Below are positions 32,176-41,006 of a stretch of 64,000 bases of DNA, in pieces. Source of the stretch: Nocardia grenadensis NBRC 108939. GTDB taxonomy: Bacteria > Actinomycetota > Actinomycetes > Mycobacteriales > Mycobacteriaceae. How positions within the stretch are numbered: the first letter of the stretch is position 1; every line of letters starts with the position of its first letter. The notes beneath the pieces were generated by a model. That model was not told the DNA's origin and did no database searches. It worked only from the letters and a program-made list of their open reading frames with translations. Position numbers and translations under genes: made by a program. Where the stretch lies: positions 62,001 through 126,000 of the forward strand of contig NZ_BDCJ01000001.1 of the NCBI RefSeq assembly GCF_001613445.1, given 5' to 3'.

Positions 32176-33069
32176 TCAGCGTCGCCGGGCGGTGACCAGG
32201 CCGTGGCGGGACGCCTCGGCGAAACGTGCCATGACGGTGTCGCCGAGCGTAGGTAGGTCCCGGTGGTAGGCGGCGGCGCGTTCGTAGGTGTCGGAGACCT
32301 CGGCGTCCCAGCCGTGCCGGGCCAGCCACGGCTGTGCGGGCTCGGCCACGCCGCCGCCCTGCCACATCGCTGTGATCTCCGAGCCGTCCTCGCCGGCCGC
32401 CGCGGCGGCCATCAGCGCGACCGAGTCCATGTGCAGATACTCGATCGACAACCGGCTCCCGGCGGCGGACAACCCACTGATCTCGGCCAGCAACCGATCG
32501 TTGTGCTCAGGACTCAGATAGAGGAGCAGCCCCTCGACGAGCCAGGTCGCCGGAGCGGACGGATCGAACCCGGCCGCTACCAGCCGGGCACCCCAGTCCT
32601 CGCGGAGGTCGGCCGGCACCGTCACCCGGCGGCCGGCGGGTTGTGCGTCCTGCGCGTCGAGGACCTGCTGTTTGAAGGCGAGCATTCCCGTGGTGTCCAG
32701 TTCGTACACCACGATCTCCGGCGGCAGCGGAAGCCGGAAGGCCCGGGTGTCCAGTCCGGCGGCGACGATCACGACCTGCTCGACAGTACGGGTGGCGTCG
32801 AGGATGTAGTCGTCGAAGTACCGGGTTCGAATGGGCAGGTAGCTGCTGAAAGAGTCCCACATGCGTGCCGCGTCGGAGCCACCGGCGAACTCCTCACCCC
32901 CGGCGGCGGCCAGGAAATCGGCGGCGTAGGGGTCGACGAACAGGGCGTCCGGTCGTACCGACTCGGCGGCCCGGGCGGCGGCGACCATCAGCGCGGTGCG
33001 GCCGACGCCCGTGGGGGCCGGCGGTGCGGATTCGCCGGGCCTGCTGGAGGAGGAACCGGAAGTGGTCAC
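32176..33069 (-). CDS. Class I SAM-dependent methyltransferase, TIGR00027 type
   Basis: A 297-residue protein of the large mycobacterial and nocardial methyltransferase family related to leucine carboxyl methyltransferases. Typical markers are PTGVGRTALMVAAARA, DPYAADFLAAAGG, PIRTRYFDDYILDA, QVVIVAAGLDTRAFRLPLP and VVYELDTTGMLAFKQ, then TWLVEGLLLYLSPEHNDRLL. Substrates of this family are mostly unknown. It stands alone on the minus strand. Confidence 0.93.
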   Translation of the reverse strand: MTTSGSSSSRPGESAPPAPTGVGRTALMVAAARAAESVRPDALFVDPYAADFLAAAGGEEFAGGSDAARMWDSFSSYLPIRTRYFDDYILDATRTVEQVVIVAAGLDTRAFRLPLPPEIVVYELDTTGMLAFKQQVLDAQDAQPAGRRVTVPADLREDWGARLVAAGFDPSAPATWLVEGLLLYLSPEHNDRLLAEISGLSAAGSRLSIEYLHMDSVALMAAAAAGEDGSEITAMWQGGGVAEPAQPWLARHGWDAEVSDTYERAAAYHRDLPTLGDTVMARFAEASRHGLVTARRR

Positions 33070-33480
33070 GACTTCAGCCTAGGGCGCTCCCATGGGCTGT
33101 CCCGGGACCGACGCGAGTGTCGCGGCACCGGGCTCGACCTGCCACTATCCACGTGGCGCCGCCCTACCGCCGCTGCCACCCATGTGGACGTCGCGCCGGT
33201 GGTGTGTCCCGGCGCCGGGAAGTCGACCGGCGGGAGATACCGGTCTCGCCACCGATCGCGGCCATGATGCGCCGGCGGTCCGCACCGCGGTATCGAGTCG
33301 GTCCCGGGCGCGGGTGGCTGGGGACCACGAAACCTTCCCGCCGGCCCGACTCGGATTCGGTGTTCGTGAGGTGCGGTGGCTCACGCTTTCGGGAAGTGGC
33401 GGGGGTCTGTGGCATGCTGGAGGGTGAGTACGGGTTGTTGAAGTGATCGCTCGGCTCACAACAGGAAGTAAAACAACAGT
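33070..33480. other. 411-bp gap upstream of the cold-shock gene
   Basis: It holds the promoter and a leader for the cold-shock gene and the promoter of the divergent methyltransferase. The last 40 bp (AACAGGAAGTAAAACAACAG) are A-rich and include the GGAAG ribosome site. I find no palindrome, remnant gene or RNA structure that stands out. Confidence 0.4.
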
Positions 33481-33684
33481 ATGTCGCAAGGCAGTGTGAA
33501 GTGGTTCAACGGCGAAAAGGGCTTCGGGTTCATCGCGCAAGACGGTGGCGGTCCTGACGTTTTCGTCCACTACTCCGCGATTTCCGGCTCCGGCTTCAAG
33601 TCCCTCGACGAGGGGCAGCGTGTCGAGTTCGAGATCGAGCAGGGCCAGAAGGGTCCGCAGGCTCAGAGCGTCCGCGCCATCTAG
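33481..33684 (+). CDS. cspA: Cold-shock protein, CspA family
   Basis: A 67-residue OB-fold RNA chaperone. It starts [20 protein letters not shown] and contains RNP1 (KGFGFIAQ) and RNP2 (VFVHYS). It melts RNA structure in the cytosol. It has a long leader, as is common for csp mRNAs, and a strong terminator. The symbol reflects the family; more than one paralogue is expected in the genome. Confidence 0.97.
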   Translation: MSQGSVKWFNGEKGFGFIAQDGGGPDVFVHYSAISGSGFKSLDEGQRVEFEIEQGQKGPQAQSVRAI

Positions 33685-33700
33685 GAGCCGACCAATACGG

Positions 33701-33724
33701 AAACCCGCGCTACGGCGCGGGTTT
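33701..33724 (+). terminator. Perfect 10-bp terminator with TACG loop
   Basis: AAACCCGCGC and GCGCGGGTTT flank the stable UACG tetraloop, 16 bp after the cold-shock stop, followed by CTTGCTTTT. It is the most canonical terminator in the window. Confidence 0.85.
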
Positions 33725-33931
33725 CTTGCTTTTCGGGTGCCGTGCCGACCGGCGGCCATGAGCGTCCGATGATCGCGCGAACCATGGCTACGAATCGCTG
33801 TCGGCAAGTCGGCCACGGCGGAAAGAGCCCGGGCGCGGTGTGGTTTCCGCCGGTTGGTAGCGGGTAAGCCGGGCCGAGTGGGAGCGGCCGCGGGGTGCGG
33901 GAGTGCTCGCCGGAGCGGAAGAGGAGCCATA

Positions 33932-34345
33932 GTGGGTGTGATGACACCGGATTCGGTACGGAGCGGTAGAAGATCGGATGGTCTGGTTGTCGAGGTGGAT
34001 CTCCAGACATCGCCGACAGCGCAGGTGCGGGCCGAGGTACGCGGCCTGGTAGGCCGTTGCGCGGGTGTCGAGCTCTGTGACGCGGTGCAGGTGAGCGATG
34101 AGTTGGTGAGCAACGCCTGCCGCCACGCCCGCTCGCCGCGTGCCTGCCGGCTGATGGTCGACGACCGCGGCCGGTTCCGTATCGAGGTGGATGATGCCTC
34201 GCCGACCCCGGCGCGGGTCCGGCGGCCGGACCGCACGGGTGGGCGCGGGCTGCTGCTCGTGGCGCAGCTCGCTACCCGGTGGGGAACCGACTACCGCGAC
34301 GGCGGCAAAACCGTGTGGGCCGAACTCGACCGACACCCCCGGTAG
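33932..34345 (+). CDS. RsbW-like anti-sigma regulatory kinase (HATPase_c)
   Basis: A 137-residue histidine-kinase-like ATPase. It has ELVGRCAGVELCDAVQVSDELVSNACRHA-type N-box residues (DELVSNACRHA at about residue 60), RIEVDDASP as the G1 box and GRGLLLVAQLATRWG as the G2 lid and tail. GTG 33932 sits 7 nt after GAGGAG; ATG 33941 is the other candidate. Such proteins bind SigB/SigF-type factors or phosphorylate STAS antagonists. No sigma or STAS gene is adjacent. Confidence 0.85.
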   Translation: MGVMTPDSVRSGRRSDGLVVEVDLQTSPTAQVRAEVRGLVGRCAGVELCDAVQVSDELVSNACRHARSPRACRLMVDDRGRFRIEVDDASPTPARVRRPDRTGGRGLLLVAQLATRWGTDYRDGGKTVWAELDRHPR

Positions 34346-34388
34346 CTGAGCCGGCGGCGACCGGCCGGGGTGCCGGTTCCGGGGGAGT

Positions 34389-34862
34389 TCAGGCGAACCA
34401 GCCGCCGACCGCCGGTGCGGTGTTGTGCCAGATGTGCTTGATCTCCTGGTACTCGGCCAGCCCGCTCGGACCGAGTTCGCGGCCGATACCGGAACGCCCG
34501 AACCCACCCCATTCGGCCGCGGGGGTGTAGGGGCCGAAATCGTTGAGCCACACCGTGCCGTGCCGGAGCGCGCGGACCATCCGTTCGCTGCGGGCCGGAT
34601 CGCCGGTACGGACGCCGGCCGCGAGTCCGTAGGACGTGTCGTTGCCCAGCTCGACGGCCTGGGCCTCGGTAGCGAACCGTTCCACGGTGAGTACCGGGCC
34701 GAAGGTCTCCTCCTGGACTATCCGCATATCGCGGCGGCAGCGGTCCAGTACGGTCGGCAGGTAGTAGCTGCCGGCGGCTGATCGGGGGTCCTCCGGAGGT
34801 TTCCCCCCGGTGACCAGGACGGCGCCTTCGGCGAGTCCGCGGGCCACGTGGGCCTCCACCGC
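34389..34862 (-). pseudogene. Aldehyde dehydrogenase (betaine-aldehyde-type), C-terminal third
   Basis: About 155 codons match the end of an ALDH: HVARGLAEGAVLVTGGKPP, YYLPTVLDRCRRDMRIVQEE, TFGPVLTVERFATEAQAVEL, NDTSYGLAAGVRTGD, then GTVWLNDFGPYTPAAEWGG and GFGRSGIGRELG. The NAD-binding part and the catalytic Cys and Glu are missing. Upstream of about 34862 the frame stays open but has no ALDH similarity. The tail resembles betaine aldehyde dehydrogenases, which fits the osmoprotectant genes downstream. Confidence 0.8.
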
Positions 34863-35042
34863 GGCAACCGCGCCACTCAGCACTACGCCGTCGACGACTA
34901 CGACGGCACCGAGCACCGCCGGCTGACCCGGATCACGCTGGCCGGGGGAATCCCGGTCGGGGTCGACGGTAGGCCGAGCACCGTGGTTTCCGGCGACGCC
35001 CAATACTATTCGGCGGTCGACTCACCGGCCCGCGCCGCGTAG
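34863..35042 (+). pseudogene. TauD/TfdA dioxygenase, C-terminal fragment
   Basis: The plus-strand frame reads NRATQHYAVDDYDG, the C-terminal signature of alpha-ketoglutarate-dependent TauD/TfdA dioxygenases that carries the distal iron-binding His, then RLTRITLAGGIPVGVDGRPS and a stop at 35042. About 59 codons remain; the core with the HxD pair is lost. It lies head-to-head with the ALDH fragment, both cut at the same point. Confidence 0.65.
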
Positions 35043-35419
35043 CCGCGCTCACCCGCCGAAACGGTTTTCACATGGCGCTGCCGCACAACGGATCGGGTAT
35101 CGACCGTGTATTCCGTACGAATTCCGATCTGTTGCCGTCGGTCGTGCCGGGCGACGGAACAGATGTACCTCGAATATCCGCACGCCCGGTTGCGACTGTT
35201 ATGAATTCCCGGTGAGCGAAACTCTGGACAGTGATGCGGCGTGTCGTGTTGCCGCCGGTAACGGTCGTGCACGCGCACGGATATGGCGGCGGAGTACCGT
35301 ATCCGCCGCGTGCCTTCCCTGTCCGACCGGGCGGTATCGATTAGTCTTTTACAGCTTGCCCGTCCGATGACTCCGCACGGACCGGCGCCGAACGATTTCC
35401 GGCCGACGATGGGATTCCC
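35043..35419. other. 377-bp gap upstream of the osmoprotectant operon
   Basis: AT-richer patches (for example near 35335-35350, CGATTAGTCTTTTACAG) probably hold the operon promoter. No open frame with coding bias, repeat or hairpin of note was seen. Confidence 0.35.
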
Positions 35420-36064
35420 GTGAATCTGTGGAGCTATATCCGAGGCCGGGGGGAGCTGCTGACATTTCTGACGTATCAGCATGCCTCCCTGGCATTCCAG
35501 ACGGTCCTGGTCGGGACCGTCGTCGCAGTCCTCATCGCCGTCGCGGTCTACCGGTTGCCGCTGCTGTCGGCCCTGTCTCTGACCTCCAGCCGGGTAGCCC
35601 TGACGATACCCTCGCTGGCCCTGCTGGCATTGCTGCTGGTGCCCTTCGGGCTCGGCGTCGTCCCGTCGTTCATCATGCTGGCGTTCTTCGCGGCCCTGCC
35701 GGTGATCGGCAATGCCATCGTCGGTTTGCGGTCGGTACCGGCCTCGGTCGTCGAATCCGCCCGCGGCATCGGCTTTTCGCGGTTGCGCATTCTGCTCACC
35801 GTGGAGCTGCCCATCGCCTGGCCGGTGATCCTCACCGGGATCCGAGTGTCCACCCAGATGATCGTCGGTGTCGCGGCCATCGTCGCCTACGTGCTCGGCC
35901 CCGGGCTCGGCTCGCTGATCTTCAACGGACTGTCCCGCCTCGGCGGCGCAGGGGCCCTCGAGATGGCGTTCACCGGAACGATTCTCATCGTCGTCATCGC
36001 GTTGGTCTTCGACGCGCTTCTCGTCCTGCTCGGACGCCTCACGATCGCGAAGGGACTGTCATGA
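35420..36064 (+). CDS. Osmoprotectant ABC transporter permease (OpuCB/OpuBB type)
   Basis: A 214-residue inner-membrane protein with 5-6 helices. The BPD-transport signature contacts the ATPase: SVPASVVESARGIGFSRLRI. VLGPGLGSLIFNGLSRLGGA follows in the C-terminal half. The start is GTG 35420 after a clear leader. It forms the channel together with the second permease at 37412-38149. The substrate is a quaternary-amine solute by family. Confidence 0.92.
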   Translation: MNLWSYIRGRGELLTFLTYQHASLAFQTVLVGTVVAVLIAVAVYRLPLLSALSLTSSRVALTIPSLALLALLLVPFGLGVVPSFIMLAFFAALPVIGNAIVGLRSVPASVVESARGIGFSRLRILLTVELPIAWPVILTGIRVSTQMIVGVAAIVAYVLGPGLGSLIFNGLSRLGGAGALEMAFTGTILIVVIALVFDALLVLLGRLTIAKGLS

Positions 36065-36132
36065 CGCGGCACCCGCGCCTTCGCACCGGTCTCCGCGGAC
36101 TGTATGTACTCGTTTCGAAGGAGGCCCTATGA
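36061..36132 (+). CDS. 23-codon open frame bridging permease and ATPase genes
   Basis: ATG 36061 overlaps the permease TGA by 4 bp and its own TGA overlaps the ATPase ATG by 4 bp. The predicted peptide starts MTRHPRLRTGLRGLY. An AAGGAGG ribosome site for the ATPase lies within its last codons. It may be a coupling device that carries ribosomes across a 64-bp gap, not a functional peptide. Confidence 0.35.
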   Translation: MTRHPRLRTGLRGLYVLVSKEAL

Positions 36133-37415
36133 CCGGCGATATGACGAGCGGCGAGACGGTCACAGGGATAATTGAACGTACGGTCACCGGCGCATCGATC
36201 ACCCTGGATTCGGTCGTCAAACGGTTCCGAGGCCAGCGCAAGCCGGCGGTGGAACGCTTGGACCTCGAGATCCCCGCCGGCGAGATCGTCGCCTTCGTGG
36301 GCCCTTCGGGCTGCGGGAAGACGACCACCCTCAAGATGATCAACCGGTTGATCGAACCCACCGAGGGCCGGATCTTCATCGACGGTCGCGATGTCACCCG
36401 CGAGGACCCGGACAAGCTGCGGCAGTCGATCGGCTACGTCATCCAGTCCGGCGGGTTGTTCCCGCACTGGTCGGTCGCCAAGAACGTGGGTGCCATCCCG
36501 CGCGTGCTCGGCTGGGACAAGAAGCGGATCGCCGAACGCACCGAATACCTGCTCGATCTGGTCGGCCTCGAGCCCGCCACCTTCGCCGACCGGCTCCCCA
36601 AGGATATGTCGGGTGGTCAGCAGCAGCGGGTCGGTGTGGCCCGCGCCCTGGCGGCCGATCCACCGGTGCTGCTGATGGACGAGCCGTTCGGCGCGGTCGA
36701 CCCGATCACCCGGGCCCGCCTGCAGGACAGTCTCATCGCGATCCAGCACGAACTCGGCAAGACCATCGTGATCGTCACCCACGATTTCGAAGAGGCCACC
36801 AAACTCGGTGACAAGGTGCTCATCCTCTCCGAGGGCGGGCATGTGGAGCAGTACGCGAGCCCGGAGGATATTCTCACCGATCCGGCCACCCCCTTCGTGG
36901 AGGAATTCGTCGGTTCCGGAGCGAAATTGGCGTACCTGACCGTCTCCCGCGTCCGTGATGTCCCGTCCGACAGAGTGGTCACCGCCCGTATCGGCGAATC
37001 CGCACCGGCGGTGATCGAACGCGCGAAAGCCGCCGGGCACAGCTGGGTGGTCGTCGTGGACAGCGCCGGACGGCCGCGGTCCTGGCCGACGCTGACCGAA
37101 CTGGCCACCAAACCCGAGGTTTCCGATTTCCTCGATCGGCGGCTGCCGGTGGTCGCGCGGTCCTCGACGCTCAACGACGCACTGGACGCCATGCTCGCGA
37201 CCAGCCAAGGGGCCGCGCTGGTCACCGACGGCCGCGGCGCGGTGGTCGGCTCGCTGAGCATCGACTCGGTGACCGAGCTCATTCGGGACAAACTCGCCGA
37301 TGCCCGCGCCGACGAGCCGGACGCGTCCTACATCACCTACGTCGACGGCACCGATCCGGCGCCGACCCCGGTGGTCGCCGCCGACGACGAACCCGGATCG
37401 GTCGGGCAATCATGA
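36129..37415 (+). CDS. Osmoprotectant ABC transporter ATP-binding protein with CBS pair (OpuCA type)
   Basis: A 428-residue ATPase. Walker A is FVGPSGCGKTTTLKM near residue 58, the signature is DMSGGQQQRVGVARAL near 160, Walker B is VLLMDEPFGAVDP near 180 and the switch His follows in IVIVTHDFEEA. The C-terminal 140 residues contain two CBS motifs (DFLDRRLPVVARSSTLNDAL and AALVTDGRGAVVGSLSIDSV) that in OpuA/OpuC act as an ionic-strength or c-di-AMP sensor. A 4-bp overlap joins it to the second permease. Confidence 0.95.
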   Translation: MTGDMTSGETVTGIIERTVTGASITLDSVVKRFRGQRKPAVERLDLEIPAGEIVAFVGPSGCGKTTTLKMINRLIEPTEGRIFIDGRDVTREDPDKLRQSIGYVIQSGGLFPHWSVAKNVGAIPRVLGWDKKRIAERTEYLLDLVGLEPATFADRLPKDMSGGQQQRVGVARALAADPPVLLMDEPFGAVDPITRARLQDSLIAIQHELGKTIVIVTHDFEEATKLGDKVLILSEGGHVEQYASPEDILTDPATPFVEEFVGSGAKLAYLTVSRVRDVPSDRVVTARIGESAPAVIERAKAAGHSWVVVVDSAGRPRSWPTLTELATKPEVSDFLDRRLPVVARSSTLNDALDAMLATSQGAALVTDGRGAVVGSLSIDSVTELIRDKLADARADEPDASYITYVDGTDPAPTPVVAADDEPGSVGQS

Positions 37416-38149
37416 GCCGGCTCCGCCGCCTTCCGCTCGATGTGTGGTTCGAACCACTCATCATCGCGGTCATCGGTATCGGCTATCTGCTGTGGTATCG
37501 GTCGACGACGTTCACCGCGACCGAGCAGGCCTCGCTGGGCTGGGGAAACCTGCGCGACACCATCGTCGCGCATATCGAACTCACCGTGGTGGCCACGGTC
37601 ATCGTGGTGGTGATCGCCATTCCGCTGGGTATCGCGCTGACCCGGCCCGCGCTGAAGCGGTTCGAGCCGATCGCGGTCAATATCGCCAATATCGGTCAGG
37701 CCGCGCCCGCCGTCGGCCTGCTCGTGCTGTTCACGTTCTGGTTGGGCACCGGATTCCGCACGGCGATAGTCGGTCTCGTCGTCTACGCCGTCCTGCCGAT
37801 TCTGCAGAACACGATCGTCGGGTTGCGGCAGGTGGATCAGCGCACGATCGAGGCCTCGCGGGGGATCGGCTACTCCGGTACCCGGACCCTGCTGCAGGTC
37901 GAACTACCGCTGGCGGTGCCGGTGATCCTCAACGGTGTCCGCACCGCACTGGTCATCCTGGTCGGTACCGCCACGCTGAGCACGTTCATCGGCGCGACCA
38001 GCCTCGGCACGCTGATCACCACCGGAGTCACGCTGTTCCTGCCCAAACTGCTGATCTCGGGCGCGATCCTGGTCGGACTCCTGGCATTGACCATCGACTG
38101 GCTGGGCCGACTCGTCGAACTGGCCGCGACCCCGCGAGGTGTGTCATGA
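37412..38149 (+). CDS. Osmoprotectant ABC transporter permease (OpuCD type)
   Basis: A 245-residue membrane protein. Helices lie at about 18-38 (EPLIIAVIGIGYLLWY) and through the core; the coupling loop is GLRQVDQRTIEASRGIGYSG. It starts ATG 37412 inside the ATPase stop (ATGA) and ends in an ATGA overlap with the binding protein. It is the partner of the 35420 permease. Confidence 0.93.
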   Translation: MSRLRRLPLDVWFEPLIIAVIGIGYLLWYRSTTFTATEQASLGWGNLRDTIVAHIELTVVATVIVVVIAIPLGIALTRPALKRFEPIAVNIANIGQAAPAVGLLVLFTFWLGTGFRTAIVGLVVYAVLPILQNTIVGLRQVDQRTIEASRGIGYSGTRTLLQVELPLAVPVILNGVRTALVILVGTATLSTFIGATSLGTLITTGVTLFLPKLLISGAILVGLLALTIDWLGRLVELAATPRGVS

Positions 38150-39132
38150 GTCCGGCACCGGCACGATCGGCCGCCACGGTTTCCGTTCTACTCGCGGTGA
38201 TCTCGCTGCTCGCCGGCTGCGGCCTGGTGAGTTCGTCGGGCACCTTCCACTCCGCGCGTCTGCCGGACGGGCAGCTACCGCTCGACGGGGCGAACCTGGT
38301 GGTGACCTCCAAGAGCTTCACCGAGGGTGTGCTGCTCGGCAAGATCACCGCGACCTATCTCGCCGCCGCCGGCGCGCAGGTCACCGATCTCACCGGGGCG
38401 CCGGGTTCGGCCTCGTCTCGGCAGGCCCAGCTCAACGGCGACGCCGATATCCTCTGGGAGTACACCGGCACGGGCTGGGTCAATTACCACAACCAGACCG
38501 AGACCATCTCCGATCCCCGGGAACTGTGGCAGCGCGTCCACGATATCGAGAAGCGCGATTACGACCTGGAGTGGATGCCGCCCGCCGATTTCAACAACAC
38601 CTACGCGTTCGGCGCGTCGACTCCCACTGCCCGACGACTGGGCGTGAAATCGCTGTCCGATGTCGCCGCGCTTCCCGTCGCCGACCGGACCTTCTGCGTC
38701 GACGACGAATTCTTCAGCCGCTCCGACGGTTTCATACCGATGCTGCAGAAGTACGGGATTCCCTACAACGACCCCGGCGGCGTTCCGGCGGGCAATGTCA
38801 CGCGGATGGACGCCGGGGTCGTCTATACGGCGACAGCCAAGAGCTCACCCTGTAATTTCGGCATGATCTACACCACCGACGGCCGGGTGAAGAACCTGAA
38901 CTTGGTAGTGCTCGAGGACGATCGGGAATTCTTCCTGCCCTACAGCGGCACAGCGGTCGTGCGCGGCGAGATCATCGACCGCTACCCGGAGCTGGCACCG
39001 TTGCTCGCCACCGTCTCCGAGCATCTGACCGATGATCTGATGCAGGACCTCAACGGCCGGGTCGATATCGACGGCGAGGATCCCGCCGATGTGGCCTACG
39101 ACTGGTTGAAGAGCGAGAACCTCGTCGAGTAG
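38146..39132 (+). CDS. Osmoprotectant-binding lipoprotein (OpuCC type)
   Basis: A 328-residue substrate-binding protein. The signal peptide ends in the lipobox ISLLAGCG (Cys at about residue 25). The OpuAC-type domain contains LVVTSKSFTEGVLLGKI, ILWEYTGTGWVNYHNQTE and DFNNTYAFGAS with Trp and Tyr residues that often form the aromatic cage for quaternary ammonium groups. It ends VAYDWLKSENLVE. The operon ends at a hairpin. The likely ligands are glycine betaine, proline betaine, choline or carnitine. Confidence 0.95.
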   Translation: MSPAPARSAATVSVLLAVISLLAGCGLVSSSGTFHSARLPDGQLPLDGANLVVTSKSFTEGVLLGKITATYLAAAGAQVTDLTGAPGSASSRQAQLNGDADILWEYTGTGWVNYHNQTETISDPRELWQRVHDIEKRDYDLEWMPPADFNNTYAFGASTPTARRLGVKSLSDVAALPVADRTFCVDDEFFSRSDGFIPMLQKYGIPYNDPGGVPAGNVTRMDAGVVYTATAKSSPCNFGMIYTTDGRVKNLNLVVLEDDREFFLPYSGTAVVRGEIIDRYPELAPLLATVSEHLTDDLMQDLNGRVDIDGEDPADVAYDWLKSENLVE

Positions 39133-39152
39133 ACCGGATGCGCTGCCGGTCT
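39131..39152 (+). terminator. Terminator of the osmoprotectant operon
   Basis: AGACCGG and CCGGTCT enclose 8 nt, beginning inside the stop codon and followed by TGTATGTT. Confidence 0.55.
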
Positions 39153-39304
39153 TGTATGTTGGCCTTCGGGTACCGGATGCCCGACCGGCCGCGGGCGAGC
39201 GGGTCCGGCACCGGATCCCGAGCCCCGGACGGGCGGATAGCGGCTGTGGTCGCTCGGCGCCCACCGATCGGTTACGTTCCTGTCCACTCGCCGAAGGAGA
39301 TCCG

Positions 39305-40348
39305 ATGATCACCATCCTGGGAAGCGGTATCGCCGGCACGGCGTTGGCCGGCGCGCTGTCGAGGGCCGGGCGGCCGGTGACGGTCTACGAGCAGCGCGAC
39401 GGTGGGGGCGGCGGCGCGTTCCTGATCCTCGACGGCCGGGGGCACCGCAGTCTCGTCTCCTTGGGCGTCCCGGAAGACGAACTGCACGCGGCGTCGTACC
39501 CGCTGAGCGAACTCCGGTACACCCCCGACGACGGCGTAACCCGGCGGCGGCCCAGCGAGGGGCACCGATTCTGGTTGCGCCGCGATCTGATCGCGGTGCT
39601 GAAGCGGTTCGCGGTGCACGCGGGCGCCGAGATCGGTTACGGAAGCCCGGTCACGGAGGTGTCGATCGACGCCGCGACCGGGCATACCACCCTGCGTATC
39701 GGTGATCACACGGTGACCGCGCAGGATCTGGTGATCGGTGCCGACGGTATCGATTCGGTGGCGCGCGCGGGTACCGAACCCGGCCGGACCCCGGAATACG
39801 CCGGAGACGTGGTGGTCTACGGAATGACCGCGACGCCTGTCGAATGCCCCACCGATCCGTTCGTCCTGCACTTCCACGCCGAATCGGCCGCCGGCACCCG
39901 CCCGGCGGCGACCTTCGGCCATATCTGGCGGCCCGGTGCCGATTCGGCGCTGTGGTTCCTGCGTATCGAACGGGACGCGCTGCCGATCGCCGAGACCGGG
40001 ATCGTGCCGGTGCGGCGCTGGGCCGAGACGGTGGTGGAGGCGGCACCCCGCGCCGTGCGGGAGCTGACCGCGACGCTGGTCGCGGTCACCGAACAGGTCC
40101 ATGTATCCAACGCGCGCAATGTCGCGCTCGCGACCGCGGCGGTGCCGGTGGCCCCGGTGATCCTGGTCGGCGACGCGGACCACGCCATCACGCCCGCGGC
40201 GGGGGTGGGCGCGCGGGAAGGTATCGAGGACGTCGAAGCGGTGCATCACGCGATCGTCGCCGGCGGCTCTCCGGCCGAGGCCATGATCGCCCGCCGTCGC
40301 ACGATCACCGAGGAGCGTGACCGGGTGGCCCGCAGAATGCGTGGGTGA
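39305..40348 (+). CDS. FAD-dependent monooxygenase (PHBH/UbiH fold)
   Basis: A 347-residue group A flavoprotein. The FAD motif is ILGSGIAGTALAGALSRAG (residues 4-22), the DG motif is LVIGADGIDSVAR, and the GD motif is VILVGDADHAITPAAGVG. The GD segment is typical, though the common GDAAH is GDADH. ATG 39305 follows GAAGGAGA. It should hydroxylate an aromatic or polyketide-like compound with NAD(P)H and oxygen. The length is slightly short of the usual 380-400. Confidence 0.87.
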   Translation: MITILGSGIAGTALAGALSRAGRPVTVYEQRDGGGGGAFLILDGRGHRSLVSLGVPEDELHAASYPLSELRYTPDDGVTRRRPSEGHRFWLRRDLIAVLKRFAVHAGAEIGYGSPVTEVSIDAATGHTTLRIGDHTVTAQDLVIGADGIDSVARAGTEPGRTPEYAGDVVVYGMTATPVECPTDPFVLHFHAESAAGTRPAATFGHIWRPGADSALWFLRIERDALPIAETGIVPVRRWAETVVEAAPRAVRELTATLVAVTEQVHVSNARNVALATAAVPVAPVILVGDADHAITPAAGVGAREGIEDVEAVHHAIVAGGSPAEAMIARRRTITEERDRVARRMRG

Positions 40349-40457
40349 TCGGCCGATCCCGATCGGGCGCCGCACCGCCGACCACCACGGCATTGTGGAT
40401 CATCGGGCCCGCGATGCCGCGTAGTCGGGACCGAGAGGTCTCTCACCTCGTGGCCGC

Positions 40458-41006
40458 TCACGGCGCGAGCGGGGCCGGGACGGCTGTCACGGCGTCCGGG
40501 AGCTCGCTGCGATCGGTGACGCCGGGGCCGGCCGGGGCGCGCATCCGCTCCTTCCCCGACTGCCCCGAAACCACCTGCGGTGTCCGGCGCGGCAGATGAA
40601 CGGCGGTCAGTGCGCTCACCACCGTCGAGCACACCGGTAGCAGCGCGGTGCGGGTATCGGCCCGGGCGATCCGGGCGAGGGCCGGAACGGCGGTGACCAG
40701 CAGGATCTCGATCCCTTTCCGCCGGAACTCCTGTGCTTCGTCGGACAGCGCGGCGAGGCTGCGCACCGACAGGAAGTCGAGTCGGGTGGTGTCGACGATC
40801 AGCGCGCCCCGCGGGCCGTTCACCGTCTCCGCGGCGGCACGTACCTGCTGCCGCCACAGCGGCAGTGTGAAAGCATCCGCCTGCCCACGTACTGCCAGTA
40901 TGACGATGTCCCCGCGGCGGTGGACCCGGAAACTCAGCTGATCACAGGGTGACCGCCGGGGCGCGGAGGCCGAAGGCGGCGGGCGGCGGGCAGAGGGGCG
41001 GTTCAT
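40458..41006 (-). CDS. STAS-domain anti-sigma factor antagonist-like protein
   Basis: A 182-residue protein from ATG 41006 (an ATG at 41069 would add 21 residues). Residues about 20-130 form a STAS domain: LSFRVHRRGDIVILAVRGQA, PRGALIVDTTRLDFLSVRSL (the phosphorylatable-serine position reads SVRS) and EFRRKGIEILLV. A Pro/Ala-rich tail of about 50 residues follows. STAS antagonists bind RsbW-type kinases and so free a sigma factor. The partner may be the RsbW-like protein at 33932-34345. Confidence 0.8.
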   Translation of the reverse strand: MNRPSARRPPPSASAPRRSPCDQLSFRVHRRGDIVILAVRGQADAFTLPLWRQQVRAAAETVNGPRGALIVDTTRLDFLSVRSLAALSDEAQEFRRKGIEILLVTAVPALARIARADTRTALLPVCSTVVSALTAVHLPRRTPQVVSGQSGKERMRAPAGPGVTDRSELPDAVTAVPAPLAP

